IMG/VR virus record: IMGVR_UViG_3300032288_005455
Span: 1 to 51,053 of that record
DNA length: 51,053 nucleotides
Origin: a virus
Direction: 5' to 3' (one strand)
Positions 9,247 through 19,800 of the stretch are shown in pieces; positions within the stretch are counted from its first letter, which is position 1; the number at the start of each line of letters is the position of its first letter. A program made the position numbers and the translations under genes. Under the pieces are notes generated by a model. It saw only the letters and a list, made by a program, of their open reading frames with translations. It ran no database searches and had not been told where the DNA came from.

Positions 9247-10690
9247 TCAAAACTTCTTCTACGCTTCTAAAATCGGATTTGAATTCGAGTTCATGTCCTC
9301 TTTTAGAAGGGACGAGATAGCCGAAAAACTTGGGGAAAATTTAGGGAAAAAGATAAAGGTATTCAAGAAATACCACTCTAAATTTTCCCCAACTCGTGAT
9401 ATTTACAAGCTAGAGCCTGATTTTTCGGGTGGTCTTAAAATGGTTGAACTCGTAACCGGTCCAATGGATTATTACGAGGCAATTCCTGTTTTAATTAGAA
9501 TTCTGAAATGGATTGACGAAAACGGCTATACTAATGATAAATGCGCTTTGCAATTTAGCATTAGCTTTGATCGTGACAAATATCCCAACCTTACTGATTT
9601 CAAAAATTTAAATCCATTAAAATTTGTTCTTGGTTTTGATGAAGAATTTATTTGGAACAAATTTCCGGAAAGAAGAGGATCCCTATATGCTAAATCTATA
9701 AAGAGAGTTACCCCTTCCAATAAATTTGTTAGGAATTTTAAAAACCCATTAGGTGATAAAAATTCATATTCTGTGTTTGTTGAAAAGAATATGGGGGTTA
9801 ATTTAACCAAACTTAAGGAGGGATATATCGAAATAAGGTATATGGGTGGAACTGATTATCAGAAGAAATATACCGAGGTCAAAGACATTATCGATTATGT
9901 AGTGGAATATTCTTTTAGATGTTTATTAGAGAATGACACATTAAATCAGAAGGAAACTGCTACCCTTAGCGAATTGATTTCCAAGGCCCATAAAGAAGCC
10001 GAGACGTTTATAGACCCAGAGTCCTTTATGAAAAACTATCCAGATTTTCATATTACGATTGATTTAAGAGAGGATATTCAAATTATAAAGACATATTTTC
10101 ATGAGTTAAAAGATATTCTTTATAATTTAATTGTGGACAATCAAATAAGCAAGGGTTTTCTGAATTATGATACACAAATTGCTAGATACCAACTAAAAGA
10201 TGCAGAAACACAATCTGCTAACATTATTAAGAATCTGGATCTAATAGAATGTAAGATCGAAGGAAATGTTGCTAACTGCAGGCTTTTTGGTTGTGAAATT
10301 AAAAACTGTCAGGTAGAGGATTCAAATCTGGTGATGAATAACGATGTTTATGATTCAAAATTAACCGATTGTGACCTTGGATTTTCTAACAAAATCGAAA
10401 ATAGTTACATAGACTCTAAAGAAAGAGAAATTGGATGTGAGGTTACTGGCGGAGTTATTAGATCAGGATATGTTACATCAACTGCTATTATTTCAGACAA
10501 CACAGAGGTTATTAGCAGCACGGGCGACGCCAAAGGTAAGGGCAAAGGAAAAGGAGATAAAATGGTTAGAACTGAGATCTTCCCTGATAGAAACGAAGAT
10601 AGTTTCCTAGTAGGTAAAGAAAGATTTACTAACTTAAATGATAAACTTCCTTCCTACTCTGCGAATAGATATCTAAATAAGAACATTTAA
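9233..10690 (+). CDS. Amidoligase-like (GCS-type) protein with C-terminal pentapeptide/beta-helix region
   Basis: The product has 485 residues with a TTG start overlapping the S1 gene by 14 bases. An upstream start is needed because the first in-frame ATG lies after the conserved GFEFEF motif (residues 15-20). Next come EPDFSGG...MVELVTGP (about 61-77) and ALQFSISFD (about 104-112). This order of ExE, ELVTP-type and HxH-type strands is that of the amidoligase/glutamate-cysteine-ligase-like superfamily, which forms amide bonds with ATP. The usual HVH is replaced by QFS. Residues about 333-420 are short repeats around N/D/C/L (CKIEG..NCRLFGCEIKNCQVEDSNL), like a pentapeptide-type beta-helix, followed by a KGKGKGKGDK linker. 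Substrate unknown; it may modify a virion protein, peptide or cell-wall component. Confidence 0.55.
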   Translation: MKILDQNFFYASKIGFEFEFMSSFRRDEIAEKLGENLGKKIKVFKKYHSKFSPTRDIYKLEPDFSGGLKMVELVTGPMDYYEAIPVLIRILKWIDENGYTNDKCALQFSISFDRDKYPNLTDFKNLNPLKFVLGFDEEFIWNKFPERRGSLYAKSIKRVTPSNKFVRNFKNPLGDKNSYSVFVEKNMGVNLTKLKEGYIEIRYMGGTDYQKKYTEVKDIIDYVVEYSFRCLLENDTLNQKETATLSELISKAHKEAETFIDPESFMKNYPDFHITIDLREDIQIIKTYFHELKDILYNLIVDNQISKGFLNYDTQIARYQLKDAETQSANIIKNLDLIECKIEGNVANCRLFGCEIKNCQVEDSNLVMNNDVYDSKLTDCDLGFSNKIENSYIDSKEREIGCEVTGGVIRSGYVTSTAIISDNTEVISSTGDAKGKGKGKGDKMVRTEIFPDRNEDSFLVGKERFTNLNDKLPSYSANRYLNKNI

Positions 10691-10691
10691 A

Positions 10692-11465
10692 ATGGCTATA
10701 ACTACAGAACAAGAATTAATTCAGGAGGTAAAAGACGATCTTTCCCACTCCTGCGCTCTTCCTTATGCTTTAAACGACGGGGAGATTAAGAGAATTATCA
10801 AAAGGGCCAAGGCATTCTTTTATGACAATTATCAATATGCGGTGGAAGATAGAATTTTTGTTTTGGGAAAAGAATTATTTAGCCATGCTTCTTTTAGAGC
10901 AACCAGACAAATTCAACTACCTGAATGTATAGTTAGTGTCTACGACGTGAGGGAAGTAGGAGGATCGGGAATCGTAGGAACTCCAGATAGGGACTTTGGA
11001 GATTCCAAATTATTAGGATCTGAATTAATGCTAAGCCCATTTGTTGGGGATAACCTAGTGTATAGGACAGTTTTATACTCCTTTTTTGACCTTGCAAAAG
11101 CTTACCTATTAGAAACATTCGCTTTCAATTATAACAAAAATACGAAGAAATTAACCATATTAGGACGCGATCCTAATCGTACCACATCAACTGGATTAGC
11201 TCTTGGCGGTAAAGATGTCGGGGTTAGAGCATATGTTGCTATCCCGGAAGAGAATCTTTATTCCGATGAGCTTTTTGTAAGATACTGCTTGGCAGAGGCA
11301 AAAATTAACATAGGTCGATTATTAGGAACGTTTGGATATCAATTACCCGGTGGAGTATCAATTAATGCTTCTGCAATCAAGGAGCAGGGAACAGCAGAAA
11401 GAACCGAGGTAATGGATATGATCAAAAGCGAAAACACCCCAAGTTACTTTTTACAGTGGAATTAA
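10692..11465 (+). CDS. Unknown virion structural protein
   Basis: The product has 257 residues. ATGGCT starts one base after the previous stop. No motif of known function is seen. The N-terminal 40 residues are helical (EQELIQEVKDDL...RIIKRAKAFFYDNY). The middle is mixed, with YSFFDLAKAYLLETFAFNYN. The C-terminus (GRLLGTFGYQLPGGVSINASAI...TPSYFLQW) looks like that of head-tail connector or neck proteins in other large phages, a weak impression only. It sits directly before the promoter and gene for gp25, in a run of baseplate genes, so a structural role is the best guess. Confidence 0.5.
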   Translation: MAITTEQELIQEVKDDLSHSCALPYALNDGEIKRIIKRAKAFFYDNYQYAVEDRIFVLGKELFSHASFRATRQIQLPECIVSVYDVREVGGSGIVGTPDRDFGDSKLLGSELMLSPFVGDNLVYRTVLYSFFDLAKAYLLETFAFNYNKNTKKLTILGRDPNRTTSTGLALGGKDVGVRAYVAIPEENLYSDELFVRYCLAEAKINIGRLLGTFGYQLPGGVSINASAIKEQGTAERTEVMDMIKSENTPSYFLQWN

Positions 11466-11496
11466 TCTGGATAAATATCTTCTAGATATATTTTCT

Positions 11497-11510
11497 AAAT
11501 ATATAAGGGA
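11497..11510 (+). promoter_or_regulatory. Late promoter-like box upstream of gene 25
   Basis: AAATATATAAGGGA sits in the 50-base gap before the gp25 start at 11516. It matches the TATATAA core shared with the other boxes in this window. The AAGGGA at its end could also act as a weak Shine-Dalgarno, which is rare here. Confidence 0.45.
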
Positions 11511-11515
11511 AGATA

Positions 11516-11887
11516 ATGATCAAAATAACAGACATATATCCCAGAAATCCCGACGATCCCCTGTATGTTCCTAACAAACTGGAGACTGACGATGTAGTAG
11601 AATCTACTATAGGGATGATAAAGCAGATCATGCTGACTAAGCCTGGTTCTGTTTTAGGAGACCCATTTTTTGGTATAGATCTGGAATCTTTGGTATTTGA
11701 TTTTGAGGTTTCTCAGACTGAGCTAGAAGATGCTATAGAGCTACAACTTTATACATACTGCCCATTCGCTAGAGATATTCTTAAGGTCGATTTTAGTCTT
11801 GGGTTTTTTCAGGGTGAAACTAGAGATTCTTGCGTTATAGAATTTGGCATCAAGGGAAACCCGGTTTTAGGAATAAAGGTAATTTAA
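11516..11887 (+). CDS. 25: Baseplate wedge protein gp25 (GPW/gp25 family)
   Basis: The product has 123 residues, close to the usual 110-135. The motif order is typical: a helix VESTIGMIKQIMLTKPGSVLGDPFFGIDLESLVFDF, then an acidic helix ELEDAIELQLYTYCPF, then beta strands ending in the C-terminal domain (SCVIEFGIKGNPVLGIKVI). The Pro-Gly-x-x-x-Gly-x-P-x-x-G segment is the family hallmark (T4: tax-type EPR loop region). In contractile machines gp25 joins with gp6 to form the core bundle of the wedge and nucleates the sheath. It is preceded by a late promoter-like box and followed by gp6 after one base. Confidence 0.88.
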   Translation: MIKITDIYPRNPDDPLYVPNKLETDDVVESTIGMIKQIMLTKPGSVLGDPFFGIDLESLVFDFEVSQTELEDAIELQLYTYCPFARDILKVDFSLGFFQGETRDSCVIEFGIKGNPVLGIKVI

Positions 11888-11888
11888 A

Positions 11889-13622
11889 ATGGATTTATTT
11901 AAAAAGAACAGAGCGAAAATACAGGACCTAGTACAGGATTCGCTTACTTTGATCCAAAGAAGATATAACCAAGCAAATCAGCTATTTACAGTAGCATCTG
12001 CCTGGGGACAAATCCTATTTGTACTTCAAAACCTTTCTCAATTAATCCTGTTTTTTATTGAGGATTCCATAACGGAGCTGGACATTAAAAAAGCCACTAG
12101 GGAAAGCTCAATCTATGGACTTGCAGCTTTAACTGGTCACAACGCTTCTAGAAGTAGTTCTGCCAGAGGGCAAGTTGATATTTCATGGAATGGAACGGAT
12201 TCTACCACAGTAGGTGGGGGTGCAATTCTTATTCCTAAATATGCAAGCATTAAATTTCAAAACTCGGGAATTAGCTATGTTCTAAACCTAACACAGGATT
12301 ATGTGAGAATTAATCTCAATTCAACCTCTAAAGTTTCCTGTGAAATAATTGAAGGTAGTATTAGAGCTGCTTTATTCACAGGAACTGGCGAAGTTTTACA
12401 AAGCTATAACGTTTCGGATAGAATTACATCTGCTGTTGATAATTTCGAGGTTAAGGTCTTTGTTAATAGCGAAGAGTGGAAAATATATGATTCTTTATAT
12501 GATATTCCTTTCAATCAAAAAGGATGTCTTGTTAAAACAGGGATCAACAATGGAATAGACGTTATTTTCGGAAATAAAAATTTTGGAAAAATTCCAGAAT
12601 CCGGTACAACAATCGAAGTTAGATATTTAGAGACCTCAGGAATTTTAGGAAATATTAATTCGTTAGAAGCAGGTAAAATTCCTTTTGAATTTGAAGATGA
12701 GGGTACCGATGCTTTTGGAAATAGTGTTTCTCTGAAGGAATATTTAAATGTTGCATGCACCGTTGCTCCTCAGCTTGGAACAAACAGAGAATCTATAGAA
12801 TTAACAAGAATTTTAGCACCTAAAACATCTAGGTCTTATGTGCTAGCAAACCCTGATAGCTATATCACATTTTTTGAAAAATTTGGAACATTTTCCATTA
12901 TAGAAGCATTTTCAACTTTTGATGATCAGTATTTAGATGACGATAACATAATTTATGTTTTATTAGTTCCAGACATAACTAAAAAATTAAAAACTAATGA
13001 AACCTATTTTGATATTAAAGAGACAGAATTTAGATTAACAGAATTTCAAAAAAATAGATTACTAAATTCTATAGAAGAAAGCGGACAGAAGATTGTAACA
13101 ACTGAGGTAAAAATTCTTGAGCCTAAAATTTCCAGATATGTTATCAATATTTTAATAACAATCTTTGAAGGAAATGATCCTGATACTGTTAGAGGACAAA
13201 TTGTAGATGCAATGAGTAATTACTTTATTAATATCAGAAGGAGAGATAAAATTCCTAGATCTGATTTAATTTCAGTTGTAGAATCAATAACCGGTGTTGA
13301 TTCCGTTACTATTTTCTTTGTTTCTGAAAAGAATGAAAAATATGCACTAAGTGTTGCAGATCTTGAAGACACAGATCCTAAGAAAAAAATAGTTTTAGGA
13401 CTTGATGATTTTGGAGATATCCTGTTTGACAAAGATGAAATTGTTATTGTAACTGGTGGATGGTCTGATAGAGCAGGTCTTTTCTACGATAAAGGTGCAG
13501 ATCTCAATAAACTTTCATCTATAAATATAGACATCAGAAAGATAGTTCCTGTTACTTATAACACTGAAATAAATTATAAGAACAAACAGTTACTTAAAAA
13601 TTCCAATACTAATACTCTATAA
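11889..13622 (+). CDS. 6: Baseplate wedge protein gp6 (baseplate J-like)
   Basis: The product has 577 residues (T4 gp6 has 660). The N-terminal helical part (residues 1-80) would pair with gp25 in the core bundle. The middle is beta-rich (GTTIEVRYLETSGILGNINSL). The C-terminal region, about 410-480, has the J/gp6 arrangement SRYVINILITIFEGN..., then VDAMSNYFINIRR..IPRSDLISVVESITGVDSV. gp6 forms the inner ring of the baseplate that holds the wedges together. gp25 is directly upstream and the small protein at 13622 overlaps its stop by one base, a typical T4-like wedge operon. Confidence 0.82.
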   Translation: MDLFKKNRAKIQDLVQDSLTLIQRRYNQANQLFTVASAWGQILFVLQNLSQLILFFIEDSITELDIKKATRESSIYGLAALTGHNASRSSSARGQVDISWNGTDSTTVGGGAILIPKYASIKFQNSGISYVLNLTQDYVRINLNSTSKVSCEIIEGSIRAALFTGTGEVLQSYNVSDRITSAVDNFEVKVFVNSEEWKIYDSLYDIPFNQKGCLVKTGINNGIDVIFGNKNFGKIPESGTTIEVRYLETSGILGNINSLEAGKIPFEFEDEGTDAFGNSVSLKEYLNVACTVAPQLGTNRESIELTRILAPKTSRSYVLANPDSYITFFEKFGTFSIIEAFSTFDDQYLDDDNIIYVLLVPDITKKLKTNETYFDIKETEFRLTEFQKNRLLNSIEESGQKIVTTEVKILEPKISRYVINILITIFEGNDPDTVRGQIVDAMSNYFINIRRRDKIPRSDLISVVESITGVDSVTIFFVSEKNEKYALSVADLEDTDPKKKIVLGLDDFGDILFDKDEIVIVTGGWSDRAGLFYDKGADLNKLSSINIDIRKIVPVTYNTEINYKNKQLLKNSNTNTL

Positions 13623-13876
13623 TGTTTAATACAGGAAGAAAAAGTTACTACGACTATATAAATTCAACACAAGACAGAAGAACTAATGTTGGTTTTGATT
13701 ACGAAGGAAAAATCTTTGAAAAAACCCTATCGTCTGTTACCTTAGATGGCGATGGAAATAGAAAGTCCATTCTTAAATCTTTAGAAAAAGTAGTTTTTGC
13801 TTTAGTCGAAAAAACTAAGGATATTAAAAATTTCTTTAACTATCGTGTTCCTAAGAATAATAAGTATGTTAGATAA
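13622..13876 (+). CDS. Small hypothetical protein between gp6 and gp7-like genes
   Basis: The product has 84 residues. The start (TAATG) overlaps the gp6 stop by one base, and the stop overlaps the next start by one base in the same manner, so all three are probably translationally coupled. It is basic and tyrosine-rich, with a C-terminal helix KSILKSLEKVVFALVEKTKDIKNFF. No family is recognised. The place in the wedge operon suggests a small baseplate component or assembly factor. Confidence 0.65.
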   Translation: MFNTGRKSYYDYINSTQDRRTNVGFDYEGKIFEKTLSSVTLDGDGNRKSILKSLEKVVFALVEKTKDIKNFFNYRVPKNNKYVR

Positions 13877-16800
13877 TGAATTATAAAAATCTTTTATTCT
13901 TTAATAAATCTGGTAACCAAACAAATTTAATTTGGAATGGAAATTTTTGGGAGGCAAGATTATTGCTTCCTAAGGTATCTGTTGGTCTTTTTGAGATCGA
14001 GCACTTTTTTATTATTGAAAAATTCAAGGACTCTCTGGGAAATATTGTTTATGGATATCCACACATTACCCCCGACGTTTCTTCTAATAATTCAGGATCT
14101 GGAATTTATGGTAATTTTAAAAGCGGAAGTAATGTAGTTTATACTGACATAACCCCAATTTCTGATTATGTCGGGGCAAAACTTTTTTGTGACCAATTTC
14201 CTAATGGTAATACTATTACAGCAGTTGATACAACATTAAAGTCAATAACTCTTCAGAATAACGCAACAACTACTGTTAATGGCGCTCCTCTTCTTTTTAA
14301 TCTTTGGAGATCATCGTTTGAAACCACTAGAAACGTTTTAGATTTTGATGCATTTGATTCATTCGATGCTAAAATAGTAGCTGGAAAAGATTATATTACT
14401 ACAAACATAAATCTGTCTGCTATATCAGAAAGTGAAGAAGAACTTATGATACTAGGGGATGGCATTCCCAAAGACGCTAGAATTACCAGTGTTAGTGGAA
14501 AAAACATTTACCTTAATAAGATATGCACACAAAGTTTAGATAGCACAAAGATTTTTGTTTATCCAGTGGAGGAAAAAAACGATGTGTCTGAATACATTTA
14601 TCAATATGAGCTTCTTGAAGATTCCAAATTAGATGCTCCGGTTTTAAATTCATTACAGACTGCATATTTTAAGATTGGATACGATTCTTCAGAAACTATA
14701 GTTGATGATCTAAGAGTAAGTGGAAATATAGATTCAGCTAGCGTTTCAATTAACCTTGCTCTTAATTCAGCGGATGAGGGAATATTTGGAAGAACCTTAG
14801 TGATCGAGGATTTATCATTAGGATATCCGAAAATTGTTGCAAGAATAGAGATTCATGCAGAGACAGAAGGGGAAGACGAAAGATATAAAACTTTACTAAG
14901 TAACTTCGGAAGAAAATTAAATGCAGAGGATACCTATGTTTTAAGAGATGCTGATCCGAAAGAGCCATTAACGGATTATGAAATTTTAAACGTAAAGAGG
15001 AAGGAACTTCTTTTAGAGGGGCATGAGATTTTTCCTTATGTTGGATCTTATAAAGGTCTTATAAACGCAATTAGATTTTTTGGCTATCAAGATTTAAGAG
15101 TAAAGGAATATTGGTTAAATATTAAAAAATCAGAATCTCCAAAAAGCGCTTTAGAGGAAAATCAGGCTGTTTTAGATTCCATGAGTTCTCAAACTCGAAG
15201 TCAAAGCACCCTTATAGCAAGTTTACTTGATGACGAAAACTCTGATAAGTATAAGCAAGTAGAAATATATGGAAAAAAAGATGATGGGACATACGGTTTA
15301 AAATCTCCCATTGAAAAATTATTCCCATCTTCCAGCTTTAAGAAAACCGCTTTATTTGGTTTATTTTATGATATCAACAGAGTTGTAGAAAACAGATATG
15401 ATCAGTTTGATTATCCGGTTGTGGAAAATGCTTTTGTTTTTTCTCCGGACGAGGTTTTAATTAAACTCTTTGGACTTAAAGAAAAACTTAAAAAAGAATA
15501 TCTCCCCCTTAATGCTAGAATTATAGACATCACTGGAGAGGGAGTTTATTTCACAGTTTATAAAACTAGAGGATGGATTGATAATTTAAAGATAGATCAA
15601 TTGGATCAGGGTTTAGATGTAGAACTTTCTTTTAGTCCTGATTTTGGTTATATCGAAGATTTAAGATATTTTAATCTTAGACCTAATGATAGTGTTCCTA
15701 CAGTTCCTTATGTTGGACCTAATCCTTTTACGTATACATATTCAACATACGGAAATCTTACTCTTCCTTCTAGCTCAAACCCTGTTATCGATGGGAAAAA
15801 TTCGAAAAAGCTTGCTGATGCTATTTCTAATTTTTATAAAGAAAGAAACACATCAGGTCTTCCTAAGTTAAATCTAGGAGACAATCAGAAATATAGAAAA
15901 CTCTCCGATGGACAAGATTATGAAATTCCTTCTGGATTTCCAACTGTGTTGGAAATAACATCATTTAATCTTTCTTGGGACGAGTTAAATAACAAATGGG
16001 AAGGGCTAGACAGAAACGTATCAACATATTCAACAACATTAGCTTCTATTAGTGATTTAACAGGATATACCGGGAATAACCTAATTTCTTCATCGGTTAA
16101 TCACACTTTTGATAACACTTTAAAATTTGGTGATTTATTTGATGTTACTTTGCCAACTGGTATAACATACCTAATAGCATCGACCGGTAAGGTCCAACTT
16201 AAATTTACGTCTAACGATGATGCTGCTTATGCGTTTTTAGCAGAGGTTCAAACCTATAGTCAATCCACAGGAATTGCTAATATTAAGCTCCTTTGGCTTA
16301 AAGAAACCCCGATCATTCTAGATGATTGGAAGATTGAGATTGTAAATTTATTTTCGCAAAATCTAGATTTTGAATACTATGATTATTCCTTCAATTCTGA
16401 TGGATTCTATGCTTGGGACAATTTAAGATTTGCTGGTTTTTATGAGGTTGAATGGACGATCACAAAGAAGGACGATAGACCTTATAGATACGAATTTAGA
16501 GGCAAAATAAGCGACTATTATAAACTTCCAATCATATTACCTTATTCTGGAATATACTCCGTTAAATGCAGAGTATGGGATGGTTTTAACGACATCTGTG
16601 CTGTTCATTACGAAAACTCTATCGAGGTAAAAACAAGGGATCTTGAAGTTGCAAATGTTGCTAGATATAGGGAGTCTGAGGTTTATACCTGGGAGAATGT
16701 TTCTAAAACATGGGACGATCATAGTTCTCTCTGGGTTTTCCCGATTGAAAAAAATCAAGACGATAAACACAAAACAAGTAAGGAGATATTAACCCCAGCT

Positions 16801-19800
16801 GAATACGGGAATCAATTTAACGAAGGCCAAGAATGTAAAGTTCTAAAAAGATTTGGAGAAACCATAGGATCAGCTCCATTAAAATTCGGATTACAAAAAA
16901 TGGTACTTAGTGGATTCACAAGTACTTATCCAGGTGGAGGATTAGGTCCGGTATTGGTTACTATAAATTCTTCGTATCTTCCCCATTCTTTTACAAATGG
17001 TGAGAAAATAACACTAATAGATAATTACAACGTAACTGGAAATATTTCTGGTCAGTATAACATATTTAATGTCACATCGACTGGTTTTACACTTCCGATA
17101 GTTCTCAATTCATCAGTAACAGCTTCTCAGTTTAGTGTTATCAAAACTGGATCAATAAAAGTTCAGTACGAAGGTAAAACATATGCTAATATTAATTTTA
17201 ATGGCAGATTAGATACTACTCTAGGAAATTTAATGAGCGCTTTTAATAACGTTCTAAAAGATCCTCAATTTGCTATTGATACCATAACAGATACCTCGGT
17301 TTCTTCCATCACTGTACAAGAATGGAAGGAGGTAACATTTAAAGCCCCAATAGGGGTTGGAGACACTTTTAATGGTAAAAAATTAGATGTAACTACCACG
17401 GGGGGATTATATGTTTATGACGGAACATCAGTTGGAAGAACTGCACAGGCTGAAATCACTGGGGGAATAAATCCTTACGATCAATATGTTGATTTTGATT
17501 TTAACGGGGATCTTCCTGTTGAAAATATGAGATATTACGGAACAAAGGCACTGAATTGGGATGCTTTTGATCAATTAGAATGGGAAAATCTATATTCTCA
17601 AACCTGGGGATCTTATGATTTCCACGAAGGATGGTTAGGAGGATTTTCTCTTTACAATTTACAAAGTGGAGATAAACTTAGAGTGGGATCAGGATCAAGA
17701 GGTATTGTGTTAGGAAACGTAAGTTCTCCTGATCCTAGCCCTAATTACTTAGACTTAAATGAAGCTTGTGATCAACTAAATGCTTCGAGAGATCCTGGAA
17801 TATCTAAATTTAACTATGAAGTTAGAGGATTTTCAAAGCTAGGAAATAACTTTAATTTTCAAGGTAGTCCTATAGGATCTCCCCTAATTACACTAGCTAT
17901 ACCTTATAACGAGGAGAGCGAATCTTTCGATGTTCAAACCGGTGCATCTCCTGGTGCAGGAGCAGCTACTTCAATGTTCCCTGATAAGAACGGTGACATT
18001 ATTATGGGTGGTGTATATGATGTAAGAGTTTTTAAATCCCCTACTGATTTTGACAATTATCCAATCTCTGCACTATATCCGGGATCTGTTCCAAGAAAAG
18101 TTCAGGTTGATGAATATCATAGATGGTGGTGCTACGGAGAAAGTTGTACAGTTCCTTTAGTTGTTTATGACAGATATTACCCAGAGAACACTTTAATTTT
18201 TAGTACATCCCCAGTTACTTCTTTTGCTAATCCTGGATTAAATTATATAGTTCCTTTACCAGTTTCAAGTTTTCAAATTTTGTGTCTTGGGATTGATAAA
18301 TTGACTGACAATTTTACTATGTACGTAAAATATCAGCAGACATATACTATATCACCTGCTGCAACTGATAACGTATTTAGACTTTTAGAGTTCAATGCTT
18401 CCACTAAGGAATTTAAAAATCTTTCTGTTCAAGGACCGGTTTGGACCATAATCAAAACATACGATCAAGGAAGTATTATTACTTATAATGGTGAATCATA
18501 TATTTCTTTAATCAACTCTAATATTGGAAATAATCCATCAACATCTGCAAGCAGTTGGGAGATAATAGATCAGGATCCTCTAACGAAATTAGATACCAGT
18601 GTCATCTATATTAGACAACTTAAGTATGAATATTTTGGAAAATATTCTAAGCTTTGGATGGCTACTAATAATGGTATTAAAACATACGACGGTGTTAGAA
18701 TCTCATCTCTTGATATTTCCAATTCGGGATTACACACAAACGATGTTTATGCAATTACAATAGACGAGACAAATGCTAAATGGATAGGAACTTCCGATGG
18801 TATGGCTTATTATGATAATGGAAGATGGGGATGTTGGACACCTTCATCTAGATCGGAGTTACCAATAGCTAAATATAGAAACATTGTTAATTTAGGAAAT
18901 GGAAGAATATTCTGTATAGCACAGACAGGAAGTCAGAATTATAAATTAGTTTACTTTAATGGAATAACAATCAAGGTTTATGATTACGATCCTGGTACAA
19001 CTAATCAATTTGCTCCTGCCAATTATTTAGATTTTGATTATGAGGATCTTTACTTCATGATGAATGAGGTTAAATATATTGATGGAACATTTACCAGATA
19101 CCCCGGTGATATCATGTATTTGGGAGATGTTTATAGAATAGGACAAAATTATGTGGTTCCTGGATATTGGAATCCTACATATACAGGAACTTATTATCAA
19201 ACCCAAAATCTTTACATGAGAAAGGTAAGTTATACTATACCTTATATTCATGCATCTTCTAAGTATACTGGCCCGGGAGGATGGGATTTTGTTTATCATC
19301 TTTCGTATAGACCCGTACCAGATCCAATTTATTTAAAGCTAAAGGGAATTAGCGAAACTGAGGTTAACTTTAACTTTATTGTAGGTCCTCTTTATACTTC
19401 TTCTGTTAATATAGGTAAGGATCCACAACTTCCGTATGCTGATAGTAGATCTTGGAAAATGCCTCATTGGTTAAATTACGACTTCAGTAAGATTACGGAT
19501 GCTCATCCTAATATTAATCCTGATGATCTTTTCTTGGATGCTCCTTTAAGAGATATAGAAAGTGGCATAGCTAGTAAAGAACCATATTGGAGAAATTCAA
19601 ATTTGATTAGAAGTTCTGATAGAAATTCTGGAAATATAATAGACAGCTTTGAGTGGGTTATTAAAATAGGTGACGGGTCTGATGATAGGGGTATGAGAGT
19701 TTTTGTCGGAGATGATGGGTACATTTACGTAACTGGATATTTCCAAGACACCGCATATTTTGGTGCTAAGAATAACTTACCATCCGGGGCAAACACAACC

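Noticed and set aside
12349-12558. Alternate-frame ORFs inside large genes (for example 12349-12558, 37255-37443, 47220-47462 minus)
   Set aside because: They lie inside well-supported genes, have low-complexity translations and no leaders.
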